Positions 1 through 8,941 of a stretch of 64,000 bases of DNA are shown piece after piece. The position numbers and the translations under genes were made by a program. Each line of letters begins with the position of its first letter. Within the stretch, counting starts at the first letter, position 1. Below the pieces are notes generated by a model. It had not been told where the DNA came from. It saw nothing but the letters and a program-made list of their open reading frames with translations, and did not search any database. This stretch comes from JBFWRI01 sp050248995 (GTDB lineage: Bacteria > Pseudomonadota > Alphaproteobacteria > JAIXQD01): the NCBI GenBank assembly GCA_050248995.1, contig JBFWRI010000007.1, positions 1-64,000 on the forward strand. Reading direction: 5' to 3'.

Positions 1-218
1 CCACCCACACACCCGAGGCGCTACACCGCCTTGTTGAAAGCTATCTGGCGCTGGGCATCAAGAAGGAAGCGCAGCATGCGGCCGCTGTGCTGGGCCACAA
101 CTACCCAGGCAGCAAGTGGTATGAATACAGCTACAGCCTGCTGACTAAGGAAGGCCTGCGCCCCGAACTGATCGAAGGCGCCAAAAGCTGGCTTGACGCC
201 ATTACGCCGGATTTCTGA
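1..218 (+). CDS. bamD: Outer membrane protein assembly factor BamD, C-terminal fragment
   Basis: This is the last 72 codons of a gene whose start lies before the window; the frame begins at base 3 and stops with TGA at 216-218. BamD is the lipoprotein of the BAM complex that helps insert beta-barrel proteins into the outer membrane. The visible part reads as a TPR-like helical tail: LVESYLALGIKKEAQHAAAV, then HNYPGSKWYEYSYSLL. That phrase and the short C-terminus fit BamD of alphaproteobacteria. The stop overlaps the recN start (TGATG), which suggests coupling. The bamD-recN-ligA order is common in this class and supports the call. No signal peptide or lipobox can be checked because the N-terminus is missing. 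Confidence 0.85.
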   Translation, partial: THTPEALHRLVESYLALGIKKEAQHAAAVLGHNYPGSKWYEYSYSLLTKEGLRPELIEGAKSWLDAITPDF

Positions 219-1885
219 TGCTGCAGTCGCTGACGATAAAGAACATTGTTCTTATCGACGCGCTGACGCTGGATTTTACGCAGGGTCTTACGGCGCTGAC
301 GGGTGAAACCGGTGCCGGTAAATCGATACTGCTGGATGCCATGGGCCTTGCGCTGGGCGAACGCAGCGATGCCGGCCTGATACGCGCCGGCGCCGATGCC
401 GCCAGCGTTACTGCCACCTTTGCCTGCCCTGCTTCGGCCCGCACCGTGCTGGCCGAACAGGATATCGATGCCAGCGATGAACTGGTGCTGCGGCGCACGG
501 TCGGCAAAGATGGGAAATCGAAGGCCTTCGTCAACGATACGCCCGTTACCGTTACCCTGCTGAAGGAACTGGCCAGCCACCTGATCGAGATCGAAGGCCA
601 GTTCGGCGTGCATGCCCTGTTGCAACGCGAACGCCATCGCACGCTGCTGGATGAATTCGGCGGTCATGATCTGACGGCCGTGCGCACGGCCCATGCGTCG
701 CTGCAGCAGGCCCGCACCACGCTGGCCGAACTTGAAACCAACCGCGCTGCCGCCGAGCGCGAACAGGCATGGCTGGAAAGCAGTGTCGATGAATTGCGCG
801 CCCTTGCCGTGCAGGATAATGAAGAAGATAACCTTCTGGCCCAACGCCAGACCCTGCAATCGCAGGAAAAGGTTTTGCAGTACCTGCAAACAGCGTGGAC
901 AGCACTATCGGGCGAGCAAGGCACCGAAATGCAGATCAGCGGCGCGCAGCGCGCTTTGCAGCGGCTGGCCGAGATCCTGCCCGAAAGCGCCAGCACAGCC
1001 ATAAATGCTCTTGATCGCGCAGCCGCTGATGTGACCGAAGCCGTGCGTATAATTGAAGCCGAACAGCAGCGTGTGCTGGGCGGCACCATGAATTTGGAAG
1101 AAGTCGAAGACCGCCTTTATAAAATCCGCGCCGCCGCGCGCAAGTTCCAGACCGCACCCGCCAACCTGCCTGCCCTTACGGCCGAGTATGAAGCCAAGCT
1201 GGCGCTGGTGAATAACTTCGATGCGCAGCTACAGGCGGCAATGGTCGCTGAAAAATCCGCGCTGGCGAGCTATACGCAGGCTGCAACCAAGCTAACCGCT
1301 GCGCGCCAGAAAACCGCCAAGGTGTTTGATGCCGCCGTGATGAATGAGCTGGCGCCGCTGAAGCTTGAAAAGGCCAAGTTTGTCACCGAACTGGCAGCAC
1401 TGGCCGAAGCTTCGGCTGACGGCGCAGAGAGCGTCACCTTCACCGTGGCGATGAATCCCGGCAGTGCCATGACGCCGATTTATAAAACGGCATCCGGCGG
1501 CGAACTGGCGCGCCTGTTGTTGGCACTGAAGGTCGTGCTGGCCAAAGCCAACCCGGTACCCACACTTATTTTCGACGAAGCCGATACAGGCCTTGGTGGA
1601 GCCACCGCATCTGCTGTGGGCGAACGCCTGTCGCGCCTTGCCGGCGATATTCAGGTGATTGTCATCACGCACAGCCCACAGGTGGCCGCACAGGCAACCA
1701 GCCATTACAAAATCAGCAAGCTGGAAACCAAAGGCAGCATTGCAACCCGCGTTGTGGCGCTAACGGTCGATGAACGCCGCGAGGAAGTCGCCCGCATGCT
1801 GTCCGGCGCTGCTGTCACCGACGCCGCTCGCGCAGCGGCCGACGAATTGCTGGGCAGCAAACCTGCCAAAAAGAAGAGTGCCTGA
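218..1885 (+). CDS. recN: DNA repair protein RecN
   Basis: RecN is a cytoplasmic SMC-like ATPase that acts in recombinational repair of double-strand breaks. The 555-residue protein has the usual length. Walker A is GETGAGKS at residues 29-36. A long coiled-coil-rich middle follows (about 150-370), then the ABC signature SGGE beginning at S426 and a Walker B containing D453 and E454 in LIFDEADTGLGG, with the H-loop phrase VIVITHSPQVAA after it. The ATG overlaps the bamD stop, and ligA starts 1 nt after the recN stop, so the three genes are probably one transcript. RecN is SOS-controlled in many bacteria, but I see no SOS box immediately upstream because that stretch is bamD coding sequence. 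Confidence 0.97.
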   Translation: MLQSLTIKNIVLIDALTLDFTQGLTALTGETGAGKSILLDAMGLALGERSDAGLIRAGADAASVTATFACPASARTVLAEQDIDASDELVLRRTVGKDGKSKAFVNDTPVTVTLLKELASHLIEIEGQFGVHALLQRERHRTLLDEFGGHDLTAVRTAHASLQQARTTLAELETNRAAAEREQAWLESSVDELRALAVQDNEEDNLLAQRQTLQSQEKVLQYLQTAWTALSGEQGTEMQISGAQRALQRLAEILPESASTAINALDRAAADVTEAVRIIEAEQQRVLGGTMNLEEVEDRLYKIRAAARKFQTAPANLPALTAEYEAKLALVNNFDAQLQAAMVAEKSALASYTQAATKLTAARQKTAKVFDAAVMNELAPLKLEKAKFVTELAALAEASADGAESVTFTVAMNPGSAMTPIYKTASGGELARLLLALKVVLAKANPVPTLIFDEADTGLGGATASAVGERLSRLAGDIQVIVITHSPQVAAQATSHYKISKLETKGSIATRVVALTVDERREEVARMLSGAAVTDAARAAADELLGSKPAKKKSA

Positions 1886-1886
1886 T

Positions 1887-3983
1887 ATGGCGAAAGCTGA
1901 CGTTAAAAAGCGCCTTGAAAAACTGGCGGCAGACATCACCCGCCACGATTTGCTATACCACCAGAAAGACGCACCCGAGATATCGGACGCCGCCTATGAC
2001 GCGCTGCGCCGCGAATACAACCAGCTGGTTGATGAACACCCAGACCTGGCCCCCAAATCCGACCCGCGCCACAAGGTCGGTGCTGCTGTCGCGCAAGGTT
2101 TCAAGAAGGTGCCGCACAAAGTGCCGATGTTATCGCTGGATAATGCCTTTGCGCCGGAAGACGTGACAGACTTTTTCGACCGCGCCCGCCGCTTTATGGC
2201 CTTGCCCGATGATACCGAAATCCCTGTGTTGGCCGAACCCAAAATCGACGGCCTGTCATGCGCGCTGCGCTATGAAAACGGCCAGCTGGTCCAGGCTGCC
2301 ACGCGCGGCGACGGCGCAACCGGCGAAGATATCACCCAGAACGTGCGCACCATCAGGGATGTGCCACAGACGCTGAAAGGCAAAGCCCCGCCAGTGCTGG
2401 AAGTTCGTGGTGAAGTTTACATACGCAAGGATGAATTCGCGGTGCTGAACAAGGCGCAGGAAGCCGCCGGTAAACCAGTGTTCGCCAACCCACGCAACGC
2501 GGCGGCTGGCAGCGTGCGCCAGCTAGACCCGGATATCACACGGCAACGCCCGCTGCGTTTCTTTGCCTATTCGCTGGGTGAAATGCAGGGCTATTCTTAC
2601 AAAACACAGCAGCAACTGCGCGATGACCTGAAGGCCTGGGGATTCCCCACCAACGAACCCAGCAGACTGTGTGCTACCGAAGCTGAGATTTTGAAGTTTT
2701 ACAGTAAACTGGAAGCCGAGCGCAGCAGCCTTGCCTATGATATCGACGGCGTTGTCTACAAAATCAACGATGTCGCCCTGCAACAGCGCCTTGGCTTTGT
2801 CAGCCGCGCGCCGCGCTGGGCCATCGCGCATAAATTCCCCGCTGAACAGGCCACCACCAAGCTACTGAATATCGACATTCAGGTTGGCCGCACGGGCGTG
2901 CTGACCCCCGTGGCCAAGCTGGAGCCAGTGAACGTTGGCGGCGTCATGGTCAGCAACGCAACGCTGCATAATGAAGACGAGCTGGAGCGCAAGGATATCC
3001 GTATCGGCGACACCGTTGTGATCCAGCGCGCGGGCGATGTTATTCCGCAAGTCGTGCGCGTGATCACCGAACAGCGCCCGAAGAGTGCCAAGAAATTTGT
3101 ATTCCCCCACACCTGCCCCGTCTGCGGCAGCCATGCTGTGCGCGAACCCGGTGAAGCCGCATGGCGCTGCACCGGCGGCCTTGTCTGCGACGCGCAGGCC
3201 ACTGAACGCCTGCGCCACTTCGCCAGCCGCGACGCGTTCGATATCGAAGGCTTCGGTGAAAAAACCGTGGTGGAATTTTACGAAGCCGGCTTCATCAAAA
3301 CGCCGGCCGATATCTTCACCCTGCAGAAGCGCGAGAAGAAAGGCGAGATCCAGATTTTAGGCCGCGAAGGCTGGGGCGAGAAATCCGTCACCAACCTGTA
3401 TGCCGCCATTGATGGCCGTCGCAACGTCGAACTGCCGCGTTTCATCTATGCACTGGGCATTCCCCAGATCGGTGAAGTAACGGCCCGCCTGTTGGCGCAG
3501 ACGTATGGAAGTTTTGAAAACTTTAGCAATGCGATGATATCGCTAAGCCAGATTAAAGACTTGGCCTATGCATCATATGAAGTAGGCACAAAAGATAATG
3601 AGCACTACAAAAACTTAATCAGCCTAAATGGAATCGGGCCCAAAGTTGCTGCTGAAATCCTTGGCTTCTTCAGCGAGAAACATAACCGCGATGTACTGGC
3701 AGCGCTGCTGAAAGAGCTGCAGATCAAAGATTTTATCGCACCCGCTGGCGGCCCGCTAAGCGGCAAGACCATCGTTTTCACCGGCACCCTTTCAACCATG
3801 GGCCGCAACGAAGCCAAGGCAAAAGCCGAGTCACTGGGTGCGACTGTTGGCAGCAGCGTGACCAAAGCCACGAATATTCTTGTTGTGGGCGCTGATGCTG
3901 GCAGCAAAGCCGACAAAGCCAAAGCCATGGGCGTTGAAATATGGGATGAAGATAAGTGGACGGCGTTTCTGGCGCAGCACTAA
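1887..3983 (+). CDS. ligA: NAD-dependent DNA ligase LigA
   Basis: LigA seals nicks in duplex DNA using NAD+ during replication and repair. The 698-residue protein has all family parts: the adenylation domain with catalytic K119 in KIDG, an OB fold, a four-cysteine zinc finger (C410, C413, C428, C434, the same spacing as E. coli), a helix-hairpin-helix region and a C-terminal BRCT domain (about 621-698). I chose the ATG at 1887, just after the recN stop; the open frame extends 39 codons further upstream but overlaps recN. The stretch 3505-3635, in the HhH region, is clearly more AT-rich than the rest of the gene while keeping the frame open. The stop overlaps the stop of the convergent peptidase gene by 4 nt. 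Confidence 0.97.
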   Translation: MAKADVKKRLEKLAADITRHDLLYHQKDAPEISDAAYDALRREYNQLVDEHPDLAPKSDPRHKVGAAVAQGFKKVPHKVPMLSLDNAFAPEDVTDFFDRARRFMALPDDTEIPVLAEPKIDGLSCALRYENGQLVQAATRGDGATGEDITQNVRTIRDVPQTLKGKAPPVLEVRGEVYIRKDEFAVLNKAQEAAGKPVFANPRNAAAGSVRQLDPDITRQRPLRFFAYSLGEMQGYSYKTQQQLRDDLKAWGFPTNEPSRLCATEAEILKFYSKLEAERSSLAYDIDGVVYKINDVALQQRLGFVSRAPRWAIAHKFPAEQATTKLLNIDIQVGRTGVLTPVAKLEPVNVGGVMVSNATLHNEDELERKDIRIGDTVVIQRAGDVIPQVVRVITEQRPKSAKKFVFPHTCPVCGSHAVREPGEAAWRCTGGLVCDAQATERLRHFASRDAFDIEGFGEKTVVEFYEAGFIKTPADIFTLQKREKKGEIQILGREGWGEKSVTNLYAAIDGRRNVELPRFIYALGIPQIGEVTARLLAQTYGSFENFSNAMISLSQIKDLAYASYEVGTKDNEHYKNLISLNGIGPKVAAEILGFFSEKHNRDVLAALLKELQIKDFIAPAGGPLSGKTIVFTGTLSTMGRNEAKAKAESLGATVGSSVTKATNILVVGADAGSKADKAKAMGVEIWDEDKWTAFLAQH

Positions 3984-5758
3984 AGCGGCGCGCAGGCCTT
4001 TTCCAGCCAGCTTCTGACTTCCGGTTCTACCTGCGGGCCGATCTCACGCAACACGCGGGCATGATAGCCATCCACCCATGCACGTTCGGGGGCTGTCAGG
4101 TCGTCCACCACAATCAGGTTGCGGTCATAAGGCGCCAGCGTCAGCGTCTCGAACTCGTAAAACGGCTTGGTTGAGCCTTCGGTGGTCGCCTCTTTCACCG
4201 TAATCAGGTTTTCAATGCGAATACCGTATTCGCCCGGCTTGTAAAAGCCCGGCTCGTTACTCACCACCATGCCGGGCTGCAACGGTACCGTCGACCGCGA
4301 CGAAATATTCTGCGGTCCTTCGTGTACCGACAGGAAATGGCCGACGCCATGGCCTGTGCCGTGGTCAAAATCGAGGCCCAGATTCCACAATGCGGCGCGG
4401 GCGAGGCCATCCAGCGATGCGCCTGTCGTACCCTTGGGGAACTTTGCGCTGCCAAGGGCGATATGTCCGCGCAGCACGGCCGTATAGGCACGCTTCATCT
4501 CACCGCTGACATTGCCGAAGCTGAACACGCGTGTTACGTCGGTGGTACCGTCAACATATTGCCCGCCGGAATCGATCAGCAGCAGCGTGTTGTTTTCAAT
4601 CGGGCGGTCGGTTTCGGGCGAAACACGGTAATGGATAACGGCACCATGCTCGCCGGTGCCGCAAATTGTCTCGAAACTATGGCCACGGTACTCGTTGGCA
4701 CGGGCGCGATACTGCGCCAGCTGCGTCACAAGATCGCTTTCGCGGTAATTGCCGGGCTTCGGCTTAACATAACCATCCAGCCACTGCATGAAACGCGCCA
4801 GCGCCACACCATCGCGCTTGTGGGCTGCCGCCATGCCAGCCACTTCCGTCGGATTCTTGCAGGCTTTCGGCAGCTCGGTTACGCACGGACCCGCCACAAC
4901 CTTACAGCCCGCGCCTTCCAGCAGGTGCAGCAGCGCAAGGTTCAGCGTGTCTTCGTCGGCCAGAACGGTTTTGTCTTTCAGCGTAGCCGCATCGTTCTTC
5001 AGCGCGCCGGGGTCAGCAATCGTGACATTGCTGCCGATATGCGTACGCACATCCTGCGCCACGCGATTGCCATCGATATACCATACGGCGCTGCCATCGG
5101 CTCGCAGAAGCACCTTGCTCATCGCCACCGGCGTAGCCTCAAGATCATTGGCACGAATGTTCAGCAGCCACGCCACACTCGTGGGGTCTGTCACCAACGC
5201 AGCTGCAGCGTTTTGCTCGGCGATTTTTTTGCCAAGTTCAATGCGCTTGTCATTACTGCTTTTACCGGCAAGATTTTGCGGAAAAATCTCGACCGGCGTC
5301 GCCGTCGCTGCCGGGCGCCCCTGCCACAGCTTGTCGATAGGGTTCTCGGCAACCGCACGCAGCGTCAGGCCCAGTTTCTGCGCACGTTTTTCAGCAACCG
5401 CCAGCCATGCGGGTGTGAACAGGCGCGGGTCATATCCCAACTCGCCCTTATCCACCTTTCCCTTCAGCCATTCGCCCCACGGCTTGTCGATGAAGTGGCA
5501 GACTTCCCATGGCAGGTCCTTCAGCAGCTTGGCGGCTTCCGTCGTGTAGCGGCCATCAACCACCAGCGCGGCATGTTCCAGCGTGACCAAAGCCATGCCA
5601 GCTGACCCGGCAAAGCCATTCAGCCATTCAAGGCGCGCGTCGCACGGCATGACGTATTCGCCCTGCACCTCGTCGGCGCGCGGCACGAAATACCCGGCAA
5701 GGTTTTGCGTTTTCATCCACGCGCGCAGGTCGGTAAGTTTTTTAATGTAATCGGTCAT
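3980..5758 (-). CDS. M24-family Xaa-Pro aminopeptidase (aminopeptidase P)
   Basis: This cytoplasmic metallopeptidase should remove N-terminal residues that precede proline. The protein is 592 residues, matching the long three-domain aminopeptidase P type: two creatinase-like N-terminal domains (about 1-310) and a C-terminal pita-bread catalytic domain. The expected metal ligands are present: D396 in DSGG, D407 in TTDVTR, H470 in GTGHGVGH, E502 in NEPGFY and E516 in IRIEN. The start is the ATG at 5758, not the longer open frame that runs further into prmA. This ATG overlaps the prmA stop (ATGA), so it is probably translated by coupling as the last gene of the uvrD-prmA-peptidase chain. Its 3' end overlaps ligA tail to tail. 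Confidence 0.93.
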   Translation of the reverse strand: MTDYIKKLTDLRAWMKTQNLAGYFVPRADEVQGEYVMPCDARLEWLNGFAGSAGMALVTLEHAALVVDGRYTTEAAKLLKDLPWEVCHFIDKPWGEWLKGKVDKGELGYDPRLFTPAWLAVAEKRAQKLGLTLRAVAENPIDKLWQGRPAATATPVEIFPQNLAGKSSNDKRIELGKKIAEQNAAAALVTDPTSVAWLLNIRANDLEATPVAMSKVLLRADGSAVWYIDGNRVAQDVRTHIGSNVTIADPGALKNDAATLKDKTVLADEDTLNLALLHLLEGAGCKVVAGPCVTELPKACKNPTEVAGMAAAHKRDGVALARFMQWLDGYVKPKPGNYRESDLVTQLAQYRARANEYRGHSFETICGTGEHGAVIHYRVSPETDRPIENNTLLLIDSGGQYVDGTTDVTRVFSFGNVSGEMKRAYTAVLRGHIALGSAKFPKGTTGASLDGLARAALWNLGLDFDHGTGHGVGHFLSVHEGPQNISSRSTVPLQPGMVVSNEPGFYKPGEYGIRIENLITVKEATTEGSTKPFYEFETLTLAPYDRNLIVVDDLTAPERAWVDGYHARVLREIGPQVEPEVRSWLEKACAPL

Positions 5759-6585
5759 CGCAGCACTAACGTGGTCCAGCCATCCTGTGTAAATCGCCAG
5801 CATAAATGCAGGCGCTGCAGGCGGTATGCCTTTAAAATAAGCGGTGTTTGTTCTGCCAGCAAGCCAGAGACCACCACATAACCGCCTTTTTTGAGGCTGT
5901 TTTTGATGTTGCGCGCCAGTTTCGTAAGCGGTCCGGCCAGAATGTTGGCGATCACGATGTCATAAGGACGGCGGCGCGCCACCTCGCGCGGTTGTAGGCC
6001 AGGCCCGCGCAATACCATAATCCCCTGCCCGGCATTGTCGGCAAGGTTGCGGCGCGTCACAGCCACAGCATCGACATCGATATCACTGGCCACCAGCCGC
6101 GCTGCCGGCCACAGCTTGCGTGCCGCCAGCGCCAGCACGCCGGTACCACACCCAATGTCGGCGATATTTACTGGCTTGCGACGGCGAATGAACTGCAGAG
6201 CGCGCAGGCATCCCTGTGTGGTGGCATGATAACCATCACCGAACGCATGGGCCGATTGCACATAAAGCTGCTTTTGCGTCACAAGGCGCGTATCCATGGT
6301 TGGCGCATCGGTCAACCTAAACAGACCAACACTGCCTGCCCCGCTGTCGCGCCCGCCGGCCGCCAGCCAATCCTGCTGCTCCAGCAATTTCCATTCCGCG
6401 GTGGCAGTGCCGACAAGTGCTTTTGTTTCTTCCGCATCAAGGCGCACAGAAAAGAGCGCCGAAACCATGGCTTTCTTGCCTTTGATATCAATATCCACCG
6501 CCAGCGCCTGCTCGGCCACGGCATCGCTGACGCTTTCGGCCTTCTGTGCCGTCGTCTGGACGATAAGCTGCCACAATGCCGTCAT
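5755..6585 (-). CDS. prmA: Ribosomal protein L11 methyltransferase PrmA
   Basis: PrmA uses S-adenosylmethionine to trimethylate ribosomal protein L11. The 276-residue protein has a variable N-terminal substrate-recognition part, then the Rossmann-like methyltransferase domain starting with IADIGCGTGVLALAA (D143 to about 155), and the family motif IANILAGPL that replaces the usual NPPY. Its length is slightly under the roughly 290 typical of the family. The start overlaps the uvrD stop by one base and its stop overlaps the peptidase start, so the three are coupled. uvrD, prmA and an aminopeptidase P gene are adjacent in many alphaproteobacteria, which supports the call. Confidence 0.9.
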   Translation of the reverse strand: MTALWQLIVQTTAQKAESVSDAVAEQALAVDIDIKGKKAMVSALFSVRLDAEETKALVGTATAEWKLLEQQDWLAAGGRDSGAGSVGLFRLTDAPTMDTRLVTQKQLYVQSAHAFGDGYHATTQGCLRALQFIRRRKPVNIADIGCGTGVLALAARKLWPAARLVASDIDVDAVAVTRRNLADNAGQGIMVLRGPGLQPREVARRRPYDIVIANILAGPLTKLARNIKNSLKKGGYVVVSGLLAEQTPLILKAYRLQRLHLCWRFTQDGWTTLVLR

Positions 6586-8882
6586 CAGGCCTTCTGTACA
6601 AAACTGTCGGCCACTTTTTTCAGGCCGCTGGTGTCAAACTTCACTTCCAGCATGCCGGTGCGCTTGGCTACAACCGTGCCATAGCCAAACTTGTCGTGGA
6701 ACACGCGCGCGCCCGGGGTGAATATCGTATCGCCTTCTTCGGTTTCATACACCAGCTCGCGCACCTGCCCTTCCAGCAAGACTGACTTCGATGCTGCCGG
6801 CGGTTCGAAACTGCGCGACGCATAGGCATTCGAAAACGAGCCTTGCTGCCCGCGGTAAGCAGCGCTGGGGGCCGCATACATGCCGGGGTCTTTCTCGTCG
6901 ATACGGTTATCGGCCGGAATCTCGGCCACAAAGCGCGACGGCAGCGCATAAACCGTATTACCGTACACGCGGCGCTGGCTGGCGAAACTGACATACGCCT
7001 GCTGGCGGGCCCGCGTCAGCCCCACATACGCAAGGCGACGCTCTTCTTCCAGCCCGGCCGAGCCGGATTCATCCAGCGTGCGCTTGCTGGGGAAGATATC
7101 TTCTTCCCAGCCCGGCAGGAACACATACCCGAATTCAAGCCCCTTCGCTGCGTGCAGTGTCATCAGCGTTACCATCGGCGTATCGTTATCCTTGGCGGCA
7201 TCCATCACCAGCGCGACGTGTTCAAGAAACGCCGGCAGCGATTCAAACTCGGCCATGGCGTTCACAAGTTCCTTCAGGTTTTCAAGGCGGCCCTGCGCCT
7301 GCGGCGTCTTGTCCTGCTGCCACATGGCAGTATAGCCGCTTTCTTCCAGCACCATGCGCGCCAGATCGACGTGGCTGATGCTTTGCTGCAGCGAGCGCCA
7401 GCGCTGGAAATTACGCACAAGTTCCCGCAGCGGCGTGCGGGTACGTGACGGCAACTCGTCGGTTTCGATAATATCTTCGGTCACCACATACAGCGGGCGG
7501 CCCTGATGGCGTGCCAGTACGCGCAGTTTCTGCACGCTGGCCTCGCCCACGCCGCGCTTCGGCACGTTGATAATGCGATCAAAAGCCAGATCGTCCTCGG
7601 GCACGCAGATGGTGCGGAAGTAAGCCAGGGCATCGCGGCATTCCTGCGTTTCGTAAAACCGCATACCCGACAGCACGCGGTAAGGTATACCCAGCTGGAT
7701 GAAGCGATCTTCGAATGCGCGTGTCTGGAAGCCGGCGCGCACAAGAATGGCTATGTTGTTCAGGTCAACGCGCTTGCGCTGCAGCGCCTCGATCTCCTCG
7801 CCCACCCAGCGGGCCTCGTCGTCACCGTCCCACAAGCTGCGCACGCGCACCTTGTCACCTTCATCAGCCGCCGTCCACAGCGTCTTGCCAAGGCGGTCGC
7901 GGTTGTTGGCGATCACACCACTGGCGGCGGCAAGGATATGTGCTGTGCTGCGATAGTTCTGTTCCAGGCGTATGACCTGCGCGCCTTCAAAGTCGCGCTC
8001 GAACTTCAGGATATTGCCCACTTCGGCGCCGCGCCAGCTGAAGATCGACTGGTCATCGTCGCCCACACAGCAGATGTTCTTGTGACCGCCTTCTTTTCCC
8101 TGCGCCAGCAATCGCAGCCACAGATATTGCGCGACGTTGGTATCCTGATACTCGTCCACCAGAATATATTTGAATTGCTGCTGGTAATGCGTGCGCACAT
8201 CTTCATGGTCACGCAGCAGCACCAGTGTGTGCAGCAGCAAGTCGCCGAAATCGCAAGCGTTCAGCGATAACAGGCGCTGCTGGTAATCGCGGTACAAATC
8301 GGCCATCTTGCCGTTCAGCAGGCTACCGGCGTCATACTTCCCCACCTGGTCGGGCCCCAGCGCCTTGTTCTTCCAGCCGTCGATCACCGACGCCAGCAGA
8401 CGCGCCGGGTTCTTCTTTTCATCCAGCCCCATCGCCTCGACCAGCTGCTTAATCAGGCGTAACTGGTCATCTTCATCAAGAATGGTGAAATTCGATTTCA
8501 GCCCCACACGTTCGGCCCAGCGGCGCAGGATGCGCACCGACAGCGAATGGAACGTGCCCAGCCACATTCCCGCCGTGGGGCGGCCCAGAATAGCCTCGGC
8601 GCGGTGGCTCATCTCGCGTGCGGCCTTGTTGGTGAAGGTGACGGTCAGCACCTGCTGCGGCGTGGCATACCCACCCATTAGGATGTGCGCAAGGCGTGTG
8701 GTTAAAACCTTGGTCTTGCCGGTACCAGCGCCCGACAGCACCAGCAGCGGCCCCTGCAACGTCAGTACGGCCTGCTGCTGCGGCGGGTTCAGGTCGGCCA
8801 GCCATGGCTGCAGCGCCGGGGGTACTGTTATCCCTTGGGCGACTTCCGGCACATGAACTGAAGCTTGCACGGGTAGATTCAT
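6585..8882 (-). CDS. uvrD: UvrD/PcrA-type ATP-dependent DNA helicase
   Basis: This is an SF1A 3'-5' helicase of nucleotide excision and mismatch repair. The 765-residue protein has Walker A GAGTGKT at 51-57, Walker B DEYQDTN, the QNYRST motif and VTLMTLHAAKGLEF, the expected order for UvrD, PcrA and Rep. The C-terminal 60 or so residues form a small beta-rich tail (GARVFHDKFGYGTVVAKR and following), which matches the Tudor-like RNA-polymerase-binding tail of PcrA/UvrD. The ATG at 8882 lies 17 bp from a GAAC-N7-GAAC direct repeat, the alphaproteobacterial LexA box, so SOS induction is likely. It leads the uvrD-prmA-peptidase chain. Confidence 0.95.
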   Translation of the reverse strand: MNLPVQASVHVPEVAQGITVPPALQPWLADLNPPQQQAVLTLQGPLLVLSGAGTGKTKVLTTRLAHILMGGYATPQQVLTVTFTNKAAREMSHRAEAILGRPTAGMWLGTFHSLSVRILRRWAERVGLKSNFTILDEDDQLRLIKQLVEAMGLDEKKNPARLLASVIDGWKNKALGPDQVGKYDAGSLLNGKMADLYRDYQQRLLSLNACDFGDLLLHTLVLLRDHEDVRTHYQQQFKYILVDEYQDTNVAQYLWLRLLAQGKEGGHKNICCVGDDDQSIFSWRGAEVGNILKFERDFEGAQVIRLEQNYRSTAHILAAASGVIANNRDRLGKTLWTAADEGDKVRVRSLWDGDDEARWVGEEIEALQRKRVDLNNIAILVRAGFQTRAFEDRFIQLGIPYRVLSGMRFYETQECRDALAYFRTICVPEDDLAFDRIINVPKRGVGEASVQKLRVLARHQGRPLYVVTEDIIETDELPSRTRTPLRELVRNFQRWRSLQQSISHVDLARMVLEESGYTAMWQQDKTPQAQGRLENLKELVNAMAEFESLPAFLEHVALVMDAAKDNDTPMVTLMTLHAAKGLEFGYVFLPGWEEDIFPSKRTLDESGSAGLEEERRLAYVGLTRARQQAYVSFASQRRVYGNTVYALPSRFVAEIPADNRIDEKDPGMYAAPSAAYRGQQGSFSNAYASRSFEPPAASKSVLLEGQVRELVYETEEGDTIFTPGARVFHDKFGYGTVVAKRTGMLEVKFDTSGLKKVADSFVQKA

Positions 8883-8898
8883 GGTGATTATATAAGCA

Positions 8899-8913
8899 GA
8901 ACGTATAGAGAAC
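8899..8913. promoter_or_regulatory. Probable LexA (SOS) box, GAAC-N7-GAAC
   Basis: The 59-bp gap between the divergent starts of uvrD (8882) and the unknown gene at 8942 contains GAAC, seven bases, GAAC, an exact direct repeat. On the other strand it reads GTTC-N7-GTTC, the published LexA operator of alphaproteobacteria. uvrD is a classical SOS gene, so the site is in a sensible place. Because it sits 17 bp from one start and 28 bp from the other, it could repress both. LexA binding is inferred from the motif only. Confidence 0.75.
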
Positions 8914-8941
8914 GTCTATTAATAAAAACTTTTGAGGATCT

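Noticed and set aside
1770..1886. In-frame upstream extension of ligA
   Set aside because: It lies within recN and adds no family sequence; the ATG at 1887 gives the normal ligase length.
4322..5605. Long plus-strand open frame of 427 codons opposite the aminopeptidase P gene
   Set aside because: It is the antisense shadow of a clear M24 peptidase; its residue pattern is that of a GC-rich shadow and it has no family features.
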